A DNA stretch of 64,000 nt from Planctomycetota bacterium (GCA_016716265.1 JADJWQ010000001.1:496001-560000); one strand, 5' to 3'; positions 26,785 to 36,480 are shown, numbered from the stretch's first letter. The notes: generated by a model from the sequence alone, not told the origin. Translations and numbers: made by a program.

Positions 26785-27789
26785 TCACGCGGACGGTGCC
26801 GCGGCGCACCCGGACCGCGGTGCCGCGGCGACCAGCCCGAGCAGCAGCACCGGGAACTCGACCCAGGCGTGGACGACCGCGAGCACCGCGTAGCCGCGCC
26901 GCGCGTCGCGGAACGACCACGCGAAGAACGCGGCGGCCGACACCAGTGCGAGCGCGACCAGCAGGCCCGCGAACACCCGCGCCGGTGGCCACGGCAGCAA
27001 CGGGCGCAGCGGTGCGTCGCCGTGGTCGAGCCGCGGCAGCACGCCGAGCACCGCGACGTAGTGCATGCACTGCAGGAACGCCGCGGCCCGGAACACGTCG
27101 AGCGCCCAATGCTCGGTGTGCACGCTCGCGGGCAGGAACGCGCCGAGATGGTCGGCGACATCGCCGATCGCCGGCAGCGCATCCGGCCGCGCCGCGAGCC
27201 AGCTCGCCGGCTGGCCCGACGCGATCCACAGCGGCACCGCCCCGAACGCGACCACGCACGCGAGCAGCGCGCGGCGCCGCGCGCGCCCGCGCAGCCGCTC
27301 CGCCAGGAAGCCGACCGGCGTCACGTTGTGCAGGATCGCGAGGACCGCGAGCGTCGGGAGCGGCCAGCGCAGCGCGGCGAGCGTCAGCGCCGCGGCGACG
27401 ACCGCGGCGAGCGCGCCGCCCGGCCCGAGGCCGAGCCGCGGCAGCGCGACCGCGCTCAGCGCGCCGAGCGCCAGCAGCTCGAGCACGGCGCCGCCGAGCC
27501 CGGGCCGCGCGAGACCGAGCGCGTCGACGCCGAGGTCGACGCCGGCGAGCGCGGCGAGCCGCAACAGCGCGACGCCCGCGAGCAGCGTCGCCAGCGCGAG
27601 GCCGACCCCGCCGCCGAGTCGCGCGCCGAAGCGGCGGTCGACATAGCGCAGCTCGGCGAGGGCGTGCGGAGCCCCGCAGCAGCCGAGCGTGATCGCGTAG
27701 GTGGCGAGCGGCCACACGACGGCGAAGCCCGCCGCCAGCGGGACCGCCGCGAGCAGGGGCCACGTGGCCCGCTCCGGGCGGGTCGTCAC
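26785..27789 (-). CDS. Polytopic membrane protein with conserved histidines, unknown function
   Basis: The 334-residue product is almost entirely hydrophobic with about eight to ten predicted helices. Helix-embedded motifs stand out: GAPHALAELRYVDRRFG near residue 40, LHNVTPVGF near 150, QCMHYVAVLGVLPRL near 240 and VVHAWVEFPVLL near the end. Four helix-associated His residues hint at metal or haem coordination, loosely like Brp/Blh carotenoid-cleavage membrane enzymes, but the similarity is weak and I do not assign that function. Its start overlaps the stop of the upstream secreted-protein gene by 4 nt, so the two are coupled. Confidence 0.6.
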   Translation of the reverse strand: MTTRPERATWPLLAAVPLAAGFAVVWPLATYAITLGCCGAPHALAELRYVDRRFGARLGGGVGLALATLLAGVALLRLAALAGVDLGVDALGLARPGLGGAVLELLALGALSAVALPRLGLGPGGALAAVVAAALTLAALRWPLPTLAVLAILHNVTPVGFLAERLRGRARRRALLACVVAFGAVPLWIASGQPASWLAARPDALPAIGDVADHLGAFLPASVHTEHWALDVFRAAAFLQCMHYVAVLGVLPRLDHGDAPLRPLLPWPPARVFAGLLVALALVSAAAFFAWSFRDARRGYAVLAVVHAWVEFPVLLLGLVAAAPRSGCAAAPSA

Positions 27790-28901
27790 TTGCCGCCCGA
27801 CCGTTCTGGATCCGGCTCGGGCACGGGCTCCTCCTCGGGCTCGGTCTCCTCGTCGCCACCGAGCCCGACCCCGGCACCCTGGCCGGCGGCAGGCGCGATC
27901 TCGACCACCACTCCCTGCTGGCCGAGCGCCTCGCGCACGGTGAAGAACAGCGAGAGGAGCAAAATCGCCGCGCTACCCGGGACCGCGCCCGCCGTGCCGG
28001 CCGCCAGCTCCCGACCATCGGCGAAGTGCAGGTCGACCACCGTGTCGGTGCCGTCGGCGCGCGGCGCGACCTGCCGGAGCAGCAGCCCGAAGATCTGCAT
28101 CTCGCTCGCCTCCAGCGCGGTCTGCAGCTCGCGGTTCCAGTTGTCGACGAGCTGCTGCGCGGAGCCGTCCGCGCTCGCGAAGCGGATCCGGAGCCGCACG
28201 TCGTAGCTCCCGTCACTGCCGCGCGTGATCCGCAGCGAGCCGCCGCGCGGCGTGCTGCCCTCCGGCATGAGCTCGTTGCCGAACTCGACCCCGCGCGCGA
28301 CCTCGGCCGCGGTCCAGCGCCACGCGAGCGACAGCACCGCCGGCGGGCCGGCCCCGAGCTCGGTGACGTCGGGGTGCGGGACCCCACCGCGCGCGTCGGG
28401 TGCGAGCGCCGCGTCCACGAGATCGCGCGCGCCACACACGATCAGGCCCGCTGCGGGTGACGCATAGGCCTCCTCGTCGGACAGCAGCGCGGCGCGACCG
28501 TGGATCCGGCCCTGGGTGAGGTCCTCGCCGAGGATCGGCACGGACAGCGCCGACGCACGGACCGCGTCGGTGCCCTGCAGCACGACGATCGAGCGCGAGT
28601 CCCCGGTGTCCGGATCGGTCACCGACGCGATCTGCACGTGGTCGACGGCATCGAACGGGAAGCCGAACGCTCGTTCGAACCAGCCGCCGAGGACCCGCAC
28701 GATCGCCTGCCGATCGAGCTCGTCCCAGGTGCCGTCCGCGTAGAGCGGTCGCAGGTCGATGCTCAGCTCCAGATCGTGCTCGGGCGGCAGGTAGCGCCGC
28801 GCGACCGCGACCGGATTCGACTGCGCGGCGGCGGGCGCTGCGAGTGCGAGCAGGGAGACCAGGGTTGCTGCGACGCGAGTGAGGTCGGCCATCGTGCGCA
28901 T
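27786..28901 (-). CDS. Secreted protein of unknown function with acidic C-terminal tail
   Basis: Starting at ATG 28901 (MRTMADLTRVAATLVSLLAL) the protein has a cleavable signal ending APAAAQ and about 371 residues. It contains a mixed alpha/beta body (DLELSIDLRPLYADGTWDEL; VDHVQIASVTDPDTGDSRS), a hydrophobic segment near residue 315 (GSAAILLLSLFFTV) and an acidic repeat-rich tail (GGDEETEPEEEPVPEPD). The late hydrophobic segment may anchor it to the membrane. It shares an ATGA overlap with the downstream membrane protein, and the pair is likely functional as a unit. Family not recognised. A longer start at 29003 is less likely because it would precede the signal peptide. Confidence 0.6.
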   Translation of the reverse strand: MRTMADLTRVAATLVSLLALAAPAAAQSNPVAVARRYLPPEHDLELSIDLRPLYADGTWDELDRQAIVRVLGGWFERAFGFPFDAVDHVQIASVTDPDTGDSRSIVVLQGTDAVRASALSVPILGEDLTQGRIHGRAALLSDEEAYASPAAGLIVCGARDLVDAALAPDARGGVPHPDVTELGAGPPAVLSLAWRWTAAEVARGVEFGNELMPEGSTPRGGSLRITRGSDGSYDVRLRIRFASADGSAQQLVDNWNRELQTALEASEMQIFGLLLRQVAPRADGTDTVVDLHFADGRELAAGTAGAVPGSAAILLLSLFFTVREALGQQGVVVEIAPAAGQGAGVGLGGDEETEPEEEPVPEPDPERSGGK

Positions 28902-29023
28902 GGGCTCGGCGAGGGTGGTGCGGAAGGCCGAGTCTATCCGCACCCCGCAAGCAGTATTCGCGACGCGACCCGGGAAGGTCTCCGCGCGTAGACTCCGCCG
29001 CATTCCGAGCCCGCGAGCCGAGC

Positions 29024-29539
29024 ATGACCCGTACGCCGAGGATGCGCCCGACCTTCGAGCTGCCGCTGCCGATGGGCGGCAAGCCGCTGCTCGACCGGAT
29101 CGAGATGCACCTGCAGTCCGGCACCTGCCGCTACGAGGGTCAGGTCGTGCGCGACCACGCGGTGCTGCGCCGACCCGCTCGCGAACGCTCGCTGCTGTCG
29201 CCGTACCTGGCGCTCGACGTCTGCCAGCAGGACGGCCGCACGCTGCTCCGCGGCCGCTTCAGCCCCGCGCCGAACGTGTGGACCGGCTTCATGGCGATCT
29301 ACGGCCTGCTCGGCATGATCGGCCTGGCCGGCTCCATGTACGGCATCTCGGAGCTGATGCTCGGCCGCGACAGCCTCGCGTGGCTGGCCGGCCCCATCTC
29401 GCTCGCGCTGATTGCGTTCGTCTACGGCGCCGCGGTCATCGGACAGGGCCTGACCTCGGACGAAATGTACGAGATGCGCACATTCGTCGATGGCCTGATC
29501 CGCGACGCCGCTCGCGATCAACGGCCGGCCGGATATTGA
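29024..29539 (+). CDS. Hypothetical protein with two membrane helices
   Basis: The 171-residue product has a soluble N-terminal part with a tightly spaced motif GTCRYEGQVVRDHAVLR. Two hydrophobic helices follow, around residues 88-110 (WTGFMAIYGLLGMIGLAG) and 120-145 (LAGPISLALIAFVYGAAVIG), and a short cytoplasmic tail. It is divergent from the secreted-protein gene at 28901, sharing a 122-bp intergenic region. No family assignment. Confidence 0.55.
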   Translation: MTRTPRMRPTFELPLPMGGKPLLDRIEMHLQSGTCRYEGQVVRDHAVLRRPARERSLLSPYLALDVCQQDGRTLLRGRFSPAPNVWTGFMAIYGLLGMIGLAGSMYGISELMLGRDSLAWLAGPISLALIAFVYGAAVIGQGLTSDEMYEMRTFVDGLIRDAARDQRPAGY

Positions 29540-29615
29540 GTCCCGGAGCGGACTGCGCGGACCCGATCGCATCGCGGCGCGACGTGCTCCGGCGCCGGCC
29601 GGGTGGTCGTCCTCC

Positions 29616-31520
29616 TCAATCTGCGAGTTCGCCGGCGGTGTCGGCGTTCGGCCGGGGCGCACGCCGCCCCGGTCGCAGCACCGCGAGCCACTCGTCGACG
29701 GACACCAGGCCATCGATGGCGCCCTCGCTGAGACCGTCGATCACGGTCTCGTGCAGGATGCCCTTGCGCGACAGCAGCTCGTGGACGCGCTCCTCGATCG
29801 TGCCGGCCATCCACAGCGAGTAGACGTTGACCGGCTCGGTCTGGCCGCGGCGGTGCGCGCGGTCCTCGGCCTGCCACATCCAGGCCGGGTTCCACCAGTG
29901 GTCGAAGTGGATCACGTAACTGGCCTCGGTCAGCGTCAATCCGACCCCGGCGCTCTTGACGGTCGCGACGAACGCGGTGATCGAAGGATCGTCGCGGAAG
30001 CGCGCGACCGCGGCCTCGCGCTGCGGTTGGGACAGCCGCGCGTCGAACGTCACGACGCCGTACGGCGCCAGGGCCGCCGCGATGCGGTCGACGCCCTGCT
30101 TCACGAACTGCGAGAAGATCAGCACCTTCTTGCCGCTGTCGCGGATCTCCTGCACCTTGTCGACCGTCGCGCGCAGCTTCGGGCTGTCGTCGCGGCCCGG
30201 CACGAAGTTGCACAGCATCTTCAGGCGCCCGATCAGCGTGAACACGTGCACGCGCGTCACGCGGTCGCCGAGCCCCTCGAGCTCTTCGACGCCGCGGTCC
30301 TCGAGCTGGCGGTAGGCGCGCCGCTGCGCCGGGTCGAGCTCGAGCCACTCGTCCTGCCGGATCTTCGGCGGCAGCTCCTTCATGACGTCGCGCTTGGTGC
30401 GGCGCTTGACGAACGGCGCGACCAGCTCGGCGGCGTCCTGCGGCGTCAGGCCGTCCTCCGGCAGGAGCCGCGGCCGCAGGAACGCGAACAGGCTCTGCAG
30501 GTCGGCGAGGCGGTTCTCGACCGGCGTGCCCGACAGTGCCCAGCGGAGCTTCGGAGCGAGCCGCAGCACCGCGCGCGTCCGGCCGCTGTCGCGGTTCTTG
30601 ATCGATTGCGCCTCGTCGAGAAGCACCAGGTCGAACGACGCCTGCACGGCGGGCGGGCACAGCGGCTCGCCGCCCCGCGCGCCGCCCGGTGCCGGCGGCA
30701 GCACGTCGCCGCGCAGCGTGTCGAACGTCGTCAGGTAGACGTGCGCCGGGCAGCGCCAATCCGCCCAGCGGGTGCGCGCGCCGCCGTGCACGACGGTCAC
30801 GGCGAGCTCGGGAGCCCAATCCGCGAGGTGCCGGTCCCAGACGCCGATGACGCTCAATGGACACACGACCAGCGCGCGCCGCACCCGCCCTTCGCGGAAC
30901 AGCACGCGCATCGCGACGGTGCTCATGACCGTCTTGCCGGTGCCCATCTCGTCGGCGAGCAATGCCGACCGGCTGTCACACAGGAACCGGATGCCGTCGA
31001 CCTGGTAGTGGTAGAGGCGGTGCGGCAGGTCGAGTGCGCCGCCCGGCTGCTCGAGCGCGAGCGGCGGCTGCAGCATCGGCAACAGCAGGTCCCACGTCGT
31101 CAGCGTCTGCCGCAGCACGTCGCCGGGCACGCGGTGCTCCCGGTAGGCCTTGCGCGGCCGCCGCCCCGCCTCGCGCCGCTCGCGCTCGCGCGCCTGCTCG
31201 ACCGGCTTGCCGACCACGAAGCTGCGTCCGCGCACCGGACCCGGCGGCAGCGGGGCGAGCCGGTCGGCACCGACGGTCGCCGGGCCGCGGAGCGCGGGCT
31301 CGGGCTCGCGCACGGCCGGCCCGAGGGCACCGAGCGGCACCGCCCGGACGCGCGGCGCTCGCAGCGGACCCGGCGAGCAGTCGCCGACCCCGACCACCTG
31401 GAGGGCCGGCGCCGCGGCGACGCGGGCGCAGTCGAACTCCCGCACGTCCGGCCGCGCCTTGCGCAACAGCCGCCGCAGGCTGCGCGCGTGCGCGGCATCG
31501 CGGATCGGCGCGGGCTTCAC
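29616..31520 (-). CDS. SNF2-family DEAD-like helicase/translocase
   Basis: The 634-residue protein has an N-terminal variable region (1-165) rich in Arg/Pro. A SNF2 ATPase core follows with YQVDGIRFLCDSRSALLADE, Walker A EMGTGKT, the DEAH-like box LLDEAQSIKN and the SGTPVENRL motif. The helicase C-terminal lobe (about 430-590) has FSQFVKQGVDRIAAAL, the arginine-finger region WWNPAWMWQAEDRAHRRGQ and the terminal ELLSRKG segment. Such proteins translocate on double-stranded DNA and remodel protein-DNA complexes. No zinc SWIM domain is present. The GTG start at 31520 overlaps the stop of the upstream gene by 4 nt, tying it to the small partner protein. Confidence 0.9.
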   Translation of the reverse strand: MKPAPIRDAAHARSLRRLLRKARPDVREFDCARVAAAPALQVVGVGDCSPGPLRAPRVRAVPLGALGPAVREPEPALRGPATVGADRLAPLPPGPVRGRSFVVGKPVEQARERERREAGRRPRKAYREHRVPGDVLRQTLTTWDLLLPMLQPPLALEQPGGALDLPHRLYHYQVDGIRFLCDSRSALLADEMGTGKTVMSTVAMRVLFREGRVRRALVVCPLSVIGVWDRHLADWAPELAVTVVHGGARTRWADWRCPAHVYLTTFDTLRGDVLPPAPGGARGGEPLCPPAVQASFDLVLLDEAQSIKNRDSGRTRAVLRLAPKLRWALSGTPVENRLADLQSLFAFLRPRLLPEDGLTPQDAAELVAPFVKRRTKRDVMKELPPKIRQDEWLELDPAQRRAYRQLEDRGVEELEGLGDRVTRVHVFTLIGRLKMLCNFVPGRDDSPKLRATVDKVQEIRDSGKKVLIFSQFVKQGVDRIAAALAPYGVVTFDARLSQPQREAAVARFRDDPSITAFVATVKSAGVGLTLTEASYVIHFDHWWNPAWMWQAEDRAHRRGQTEPVNVYSLWMAGTIEERVHELLSRKGILHETVIDGLSEGAIDGLVSVDEWLAVLRPGRRAPRPNADTAGELAD

Positions 31521-32026
31521 GAGGCGGCCGCCACCTCGCCGCGGTGCACCTGCGCGACCGCGGCCTGCATGCGCTCGAAGGGCTCGAGGAGGTCGTAGCG
31601 CTCGGAGATCTCCCGCAGCGCGAGCCGGACCGACTTCAGCGCCTCGTCCTCACCGTCGCCGTGGTAGCCGAGCAGCACGCCGGGAGGTCGGTCGGCCTCG
31701 TCGGTGGCGCCGGGCTCCGCATCCTCGTCGCGGCCGATCCACAGCACCGGCACGTCGCGCAGGTCCTGGAGGCCGAGCAGCGTCTGGTCGCGCACCAGCA
31801 CGGCGTCCGGCGCCTCGCGCAGCGCGTCGAGCAGCGGCACCGCGCACAGGTCGCCCAGTACGTGCTCGTCGAGGACCGCGCCGTAGAGCAGCCGTTGTAG
31901 CTCGGTCGGCACGACCGGATCGGTCAGCCGGAATTCGAGCGGTCGCGTGCGCTCGTCGGTGACCAGCGCGGAGCCGCGCACCGCTCCACCGTCGAAGGTG
32001 TGCGCATCGAGGAAACAGAGCTTCAT
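31517..32026 (-). CDS. Small protein coupled to the SNF2 helicase
   Basis: The ATG at 32026 follows GGGAGGGGG and gives 169 residues beginning MKLCFLDAHTFDGGAVRGSA. The sequence looks like a compact alpha/beta protein with many Leu-Arg helices (EALKSVRLALREISERYDLL). I do not recognise a family. Because its stop overlaps the helicase start by 4 nt, it is probably a dedicated partner or regulator of that enzyme. A longer in-frame start at 32629 is unlikely given the strong ribosome-binding site here. Confidence 0.6.
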   Translation of the reverse strand: MKLCFLDAHTFDGGAVRGSALVTDERTRPLEFRLTDPVVPTELQRLLYGAVLDEHVLGDLCAVPLLDALREAPDAVLVRDQTLLGLQDLRDVPVLWIGRDEDAEPGATDEADRPPGVLLGYHGDGEDEALKSVRLALREISERYDLLEPFERMQAAVAQVHRGEVAAAS

Positions 32027-32486
32027 GCCCCCTCCCAGGGGTTCGTCGGCAGCGCACCGGCCGACCGTCCGGCGCGCGCGAACGGCGATGGTGGCCCGGA
32101 GCCGCCCGCTGCGCAAGAGCGCGACGCACCGTCGCGAGCCGGCACCGCCTGCGCGTCGACGATCGAGACGGGCACCGGGAGGATCGCGGTACCCGACCGC
32201 AGCTCGCTGCGACGGCGCCGGTACCAACGACGCCCCGCGCGCGCGTGACCCGCACTTCGCACGCGCCGCGCGCGCAGGTTGCCGGAGCCGTCGCTCCGCA
32301 CCCGCACCGCACCCCGTCCGGCACCCGTGCGGTGCCGGCGTTCGTGCCGTAGGCTGCTCGGTGGCGTGCCCTCCGCAGCACTCGGGCCGCCGCGCATCGA
32401 TCGCGCGGCCCGACCGCACGCACCCGTCCTCCCCGGCAGCTCCGCTCCCGTCTCCGTCCCCGCCCTCGCGCCACCCCGGATCAGGC
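32027..32486. other. Divergent intergenic region, no gene seen
   Basis: Four hundred and sixty bases separate the helicase operon (minus) from the secreted protein gene (plus). I see no conserved frame, tRNA or clear operator. It must hold both promoters. Confidence 0.4.
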
Positions 32487-34364
32487 ATGAGACTCCCCGT
32501 CCTCACCACGGCCGCGCTCGCCACGCTCGCGACCGCATCGCTCGCCCAGAACAGCAACCGTTCGTTCGGCCCGCTCGACGCCGACGCGGTCACGACGGTC
32601 ACCGGCAGCCTCGGCGTCCAGTTCCTCAATGGCGAGATCTACATCTCGCACCGCGGTCAGGCGGGCGGCTCGGTCGCTCCGCACGGGATCACCGTCGTCG
32701 ACCGACAGGGCAACTTCGTCCGCACCTTCGCGCAGGACCCGTTGACCAACACCTCCGCGTGGGGCGTGCGCGACATGGACACCGACGGCACCTACATCGC
32801 CGGTGGCTTCGAGAGCGGCATCATCGTGTTCGACACGAGCGGTGCACTCCAGTCGACGTTCAATGGCCAGCCGATCGTCAACCCGATCGTGTCGACCGGT
32901 GTCGTCGGCGTGCATCGCGCGCTGGCCTTCGATCCGACCGGTAACGGCGGTGCGGGCTCGTTCTTCGTCGGCAACTTCGGCGTCGACATCGAGGAGATCG
33001 CGCTCGACGGAACGCTGCTCCGCTCGTTCGCCAACGCGATCGGCACGCTCGACGAGTGGTCAGCCTACGGCCTGGCGTTCATGCCACCGGCGTTGAGCGG
33101 CACGCCCGAAGGCACGCTGTGGATGAACTCTTCGCCCAACGCGGGCCTGCTCCGCGAGTATGCGATCGACCGCGCCACCTCTGCGCTCGTGTCGACCGGC
33201 CGCACGTTCGAGCGCCAGGTGCCGGGCTCGGCTCAGGGCGGGCTCGATCTGGTGACCGGCGGCCAGCTCGAGGGCCGCGGCTGCGGCTGGGACCTGCTCG
33301 GCCTCGACCAGGCGACCCCGGACCTCGTCACCGGCTACGTCGGCGAGCTGTGGACCGGCTACGCACAGGGGCCGCGGATGCTGACCGGGAAGAACGGCGG
33401 GCCGCTCGCGCCACGCGACAACAGCGTCGACCCGAACTTCGACTCGTCGTGGGAGTACGACATCCAGGCAGCGCCGGGCACCGGTCACGCGATGTTCTTC
33501 AACATCGGACCGCTCGTCACCCGCAGTCGCGGTCCGGTGGCCCTCTACAAGTCACTCTGGGAGTTCGGCCTGCTGACGGGCTTCACGACCCCGTCCGGCC
33601 CCTCGTTCGACGTCACGCTGTCGGCCGGAATGCCGATCTCGTTCCCGATGCTACCGGTCGTCGCAGCCGTCGCACCGATCGACATGCACGCACAGTCGAT
33701 CGTGCTCGATCCGAACGTGCCGGCCGGCCAATGCGGCCTGCGCCTGCCGCTGGCTGTCACCGACATCGCGTCGACGCGGATCGAGACCCAGCCGCGCTGG
33801 GTCGTCCGAACGAGCGGGCCGAACTCGTTCAACGCGGTAACGACCGAGGGGTTCTTCCAGGTCACCTGCAATGCGAGCAATCCCAACGACGCGATCGCCG
33901 AGCTGACGTTCGACTGGCTGAATTCCTCCAACCCTGCCCAGGCGACCATGGTGTTCGACGTCGACCAGATCAGCATGGCCGACGTGTTCTGGAACGGCAA
34001 TGCAGCGTTGACCGGCTGCGCCGGCACCTACCGGAACGGCTCGGACATCGCCGCGGGACTCGACTACGCACACCCGAACAACAACCTGGTGTCGACCTGC
34101 GCGGTCGCGCCGGAGAACGCCGGCTGCCAGGCGACGAACCTGACGACCACCAGCAACTACAAGACGTTGACCTGGCGGTTCACCGGCGGCTCGTTCCTGG
34201 CCGGGGTGAAGTTCGAGGTCGACATCGACACCGACGGCGGCGCGGGCATCACCGGCGACGCGATGGCCGGCATGGTCGTGACGATCCGCACGGTCGGCGG
34301 GAACGTGATGACCGGTGAGATCGCGGCCGCCGGACCCGAGCTCGGCCTGCTGGTCTTCCCGTGA
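32487..34364 (+). CDS. Large secreted protein, beta-propeller-like N-terminal half
   Basis: ATG 32487 gives 625 residues with a signal peptide (MRLPVLTTAALATLATASLA, cleaved before QNSN). The first 350 residues contain repeating hydrophobic beta motifs (GVQFLNGEIYISHRGQAGG; TYIAGGFESGIIVFDTSG; GSFFVGNFGVDIEEIALDG) reminiscent of six-bladed propellers. The second half contains Cys-rich beta segments (VTCNASNP; GCAGTYRNGSD; AVAPENAGCQATNLTTTS) and ends with an Ig-like strand region. It is probably exported. No precise family; an upstream frame reaching 31947 is not used because the signal peptide marks the true start. Confidence 0.65.
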   Translation: MRLPVLTTAALATLATASLAQNSNRSFGPLDADAVTTVTGSLGVQFLNGEIYISHRGQAGGSVAPHGITVVDRQGNFVRTFAQDPLTNTSAWGVRDMDTDGTYIAGGFESGIIVFDTSGALQSTFNGQPIVNPIVSTGVVGVHRALAFDPTGNGGAGSFFVGNFGVDIEEIALDGTLLRSFANAIGTLDEWSAYGLAFMPPALSGTPEGTLWMNSSPNAGLLREYAIDRATSALVSTGRTFERQVPGSAQGGLDLVTGGQLEGRGCGWDLLGLDQATPDLVTGYVGELWTGYAQGPRMLTGKNGGPLAPRDNSVDPNFDSSWEYDIQAAPGTGHAMFFNIGPLVTRSRGPVALYKSLWEFGLLTGFTTPSGPSFDVTLSAGMPISFPMLPVVAAVAPIDMHAQSIVLDPNVPAGQCGLRLPLAVTDIASTRIETQPRWVVRTSGPNSFNAVTTEGFFQVTCNASNPNDAIAELTFDWLNSSNPAQATMVFDVDQISMADVFWNGNAALTGCAGTYRNGSDIAAGLDYAHPNNNLVSTCAVAPENAGCQATNLTTTSNYKTLTWRFTGGSFLAGVKFEVDIDTDGGAGITGDAMAGMVVTIRTVGGNVMTGEIAAAGPELGLLVFP

Positions 34365-34470
34365 GCGCTGGCCGCCGAGGCGGCGCCGCGCCATGGCGGG
34401 CGCGGGCGCTTCGTGCGGCGCGGACCGCACGCTACGCTGCCCGGTCGCGCCTTCGGGCGCCCCGACGACG

Positions 34471-35472
34471 ATGCTCGACAAGCCGTACCTGGTGTTCCTC
34501 GCCGATGTCCGCGAGCCCGCCTCCGCCAAGACCGCGGTCGGCGTCGCCTACTGGCGTCCCGCCGATTGCGTCGGCGAGCTCGCCTACGACGGCTGCGCCG
34601 TGACGACCGGCCTGCCGCGCCTCGCGCTCACCGAGGCGAGGGAGCGAGGTGCCAGGTCGTTCGTGTTCGGCATCGCCAATGCCGGTGGCTACTTCGAGCC
34701 GGCCTGGATCGACACGATGCAGCAGGCCCTCGCGCACGGGCTGGACGTCGTCAGCGGCATGCACACACGGCTGCGGAGCATCCCGGCGCTACGCGACACC
34801 GCCGAGCGGCACGGCCGGCGACTGATCGACCTGCGCGAGCCCCCCGCGACACTGCCGGTCGGCACCGGCCGCGCACGCGCCGGTCGGCGGCTCCTGACCG
34901 TCGGCACCGACTGCTCGGCCGGCAAGATGTACACGACCCTCGCGCTCGAGCGCGAGCTGCGCGCGCGGGGCGTCGATGCGACATTCCGCGCGACCGGCCA
35001 GACCGGCATCCTGATCGCCGGTGAGGGCATCCCGATCGACGCCGTGATCGCGGACTTCATCGCCGGTGCCGCCGAGACGCTGACACCGGCGATCGCCGCC
35101 GACGCCTGGCACCTCGTCGAGGGTCAGGGATCGCTGTTCCATCCCGCGTTCGCCGGCGTGAGCCTCGGCCTCCTGCACGGCTCCGCGCCACACGTGATGG
35201 TCATGTGCCACGACCCCGTGCGCCGCACGATGCGCGGCGGTGGCGACTATCGCCTGCCCGACCTCGTCGAGTGCATCGAGCTCAACGAGCGGCTCGCCCG
35301 CCGCGTCAATCCCGACGCGAAGGTCGTCGGCATCTGCCTCAACACCAGCCAGCTCGACGCCGCCGCGGCCGAGGCGGCGCTCACCGACGCGGAGCGCCGC
35401 ACCGGGCTGCCGGCGGCGGACCCGGTGCGCACCGGCGTCGCGCGCATCGCCGACGCCGTACTCGGCGCCTGA
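34471..35472 (+). CDS. dgcN: DUF1611 P-loop protein, DgcN-like
   Basis: The 333-residue product has the DUF1611 layout: an N-terminal half followed by a P-loop region with GTDCSAGKMYTTLALERELR, then GQTGILIAGEGIPIDAVIAD, EGQGSLFHPAF and MCHDPVRRT. In D-glutamate catabolic operons such proteins (DgcN) act with an enolase-superfamily partner (DgcA) to N-acetylate and racemise D-glutamate. Here the very next gene, 18 bp away, is such a partner. The functional assignment rests on this pairing and on family knowledge, not on active-site proof. Confidence 0.7.
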   Translation: MLDKPYLVFLADVREPASAKTAVGVAYWRPADCVGELAYDGCAVTTGLPRLALTEARERGARSFVFGIANAGGYFEPAWIDTMQQALAHGLDVVSGMHTRLRSIPALRDTAERHGRRLIDLREPPATLPVGTGRARAGRRLLTVGTDCSAGKMYTTLALERELRARGVDATFRATGQTGILIAGEGIPIDAVIADFIAGAAETLTPAIAADAWHLVEGQGSLFHPAFAGVSLGLLHGSAPHVMVMCHDPVRRTMRGGGDYRLPDLVECIELNERLARRVNPDAKVVGICLNTSQLDAAAAEAALTDAERRTGLPAADPVRTGVARIADAVLGA

Positions 35473-35490
35473 CGCCACCTGCCACCGAGC

Positions 35491-36480
35491 ATGACCTCGA
35501 TCCGGATCCGGACCCTCGAGCGCCAGTCCTGGCCGCTGCGCGGCACGTTTCGCATCTCGCGAGGCGCGCGCACCGCGGCGGAGGTGCTGTACCTGGAGCT
35601 CGGCCGCGGTACCCGTCGCGGACACGCCGAATGCGTGCCGTACGCGCACTACGGCGAGACCTTCGAGTCCGTGCTCGCGCAGGTCGAGCATGCCGTCGCA
35701 GCGCTCCACGGCGACGACCCGCGCAGCATCCTGCAGGAGCTTCTGCCGGCTGGTGCGGCGCGTAATGCGGTCGACTGCGCCCTCTGGGATCTGCTGTGCA
35801 AGGAGCGCGGCGTACGAGCCTGGGAGCTCGCCGGCCGGCCGGAGCCGACACCCGCGATCACCGTCGAGACGGTGGTCATCGACACGCCCGCCGCGATGCG
35901 CGCCGCCGCGCACGCCGCGAGCCACCGCCCGGTGCTGAAGATCAAGCTCGATGCCGAGCAGGTCGTCGACCGCGTCGCCGCAGTGCGCGACGGCGCGCCG
36001 CGGAGCCGCCTCGTCGTCGACGCGAACGAGGCCTGGAGCATCGAGCGGCTCGCCGACGTGGCCCCCGCACTCGCCGAGCTCGGCGTCGTGATGATCGAGC
36101 AGCCGCTGCCGGCCGCTGACGACAGCCCGCTCGCCGGCTTCGTGAGCCCGGTGCCGCTGTGCGCGGACGAGTCCTGCCACACGCGCCGCGACCTCGACCG
36201 CTGTGCGGGTCGCTACGCGATGGTCAACCTGAAGCTCGACAAGACCGGCGGGCTGACCGAGGCGCTCGCGCTCGCGGACGCGGCGCGCGCCCGCGGGTTC
36301 GGGTTGATGGTCGGCTGCATGCTCGGCACGTCGCTCGCGATGGCACCGGCGACTCTGGTCGCGGACCGCGCCGACGTGGTCGATCTCGACGGGCCGTTGT
36401 GGATCGTCCACGACCGGCAGCCCGCACTCACGATCGACGACAGCCGCGTCGGTCTGCCGGCCGCCGCGCTGTGGGGCTGA
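35491..36480 (+). CDS. dgcA: Enolase-superfamily epimerase/racemase, DgcA-like
   Basis: The 329-residue protein is a mandelate racemase/dipeptide epimerase-type enzyme. Its N-terminal capping domain (1-110) is followed by a TIM barrel with the acid/base lysine in VLKIKLDAE. The three metal ligands are in VVDANEAW, VMIEQPLP and CADESCH, and a second catalytic lysine is in NLKLDKTGG. Members act on dipeptides or N-acylated amino acids. With the DUF1611 protein upstream, N-acetyl-glutamate is a plausible substrate. The stop is followed by 137 bp to the next gene. Complete, typical length. Confidence 0.85.
   Translation: MTSIRIRTLERQSWPLRGTFRISRGARTAAEVLYLELGRGTRRGHAECVPYAHYGETFESVLAQVEHAVAALHGDDPRSILQELLPAGAARNAVDCALWDLLCKERGVRAWELAGRPEPTPAITVETVVIDTPAAMRAAAHAASHRPVLKIKLDAEQVVDRVAAVRDGAPRSRLVVDANEAWSIERLADVAPALAELGVVMIEQPLPAADDSPLAGFVSPVPLCADESCHTRRDLDRCAGRYAMVNLKLDKTGGLTEALALADAARARGFGLMVGCMLGTSLAMAPATLVADRADVVDLDGPLWIVHDRQPALTIDDSRVGLPAAALWG

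Noticed and set aside
25650..27182. A 510-residue frame covering the adaptor gene with a longer N-terminus
   Set aside because: The extra N-terminal part overlaps the neighbouring membrane-protein gene on the same strand and is Arg/Ser-rich, as expected of an alternative frame; the membrane-anchor start at 26717 is used.
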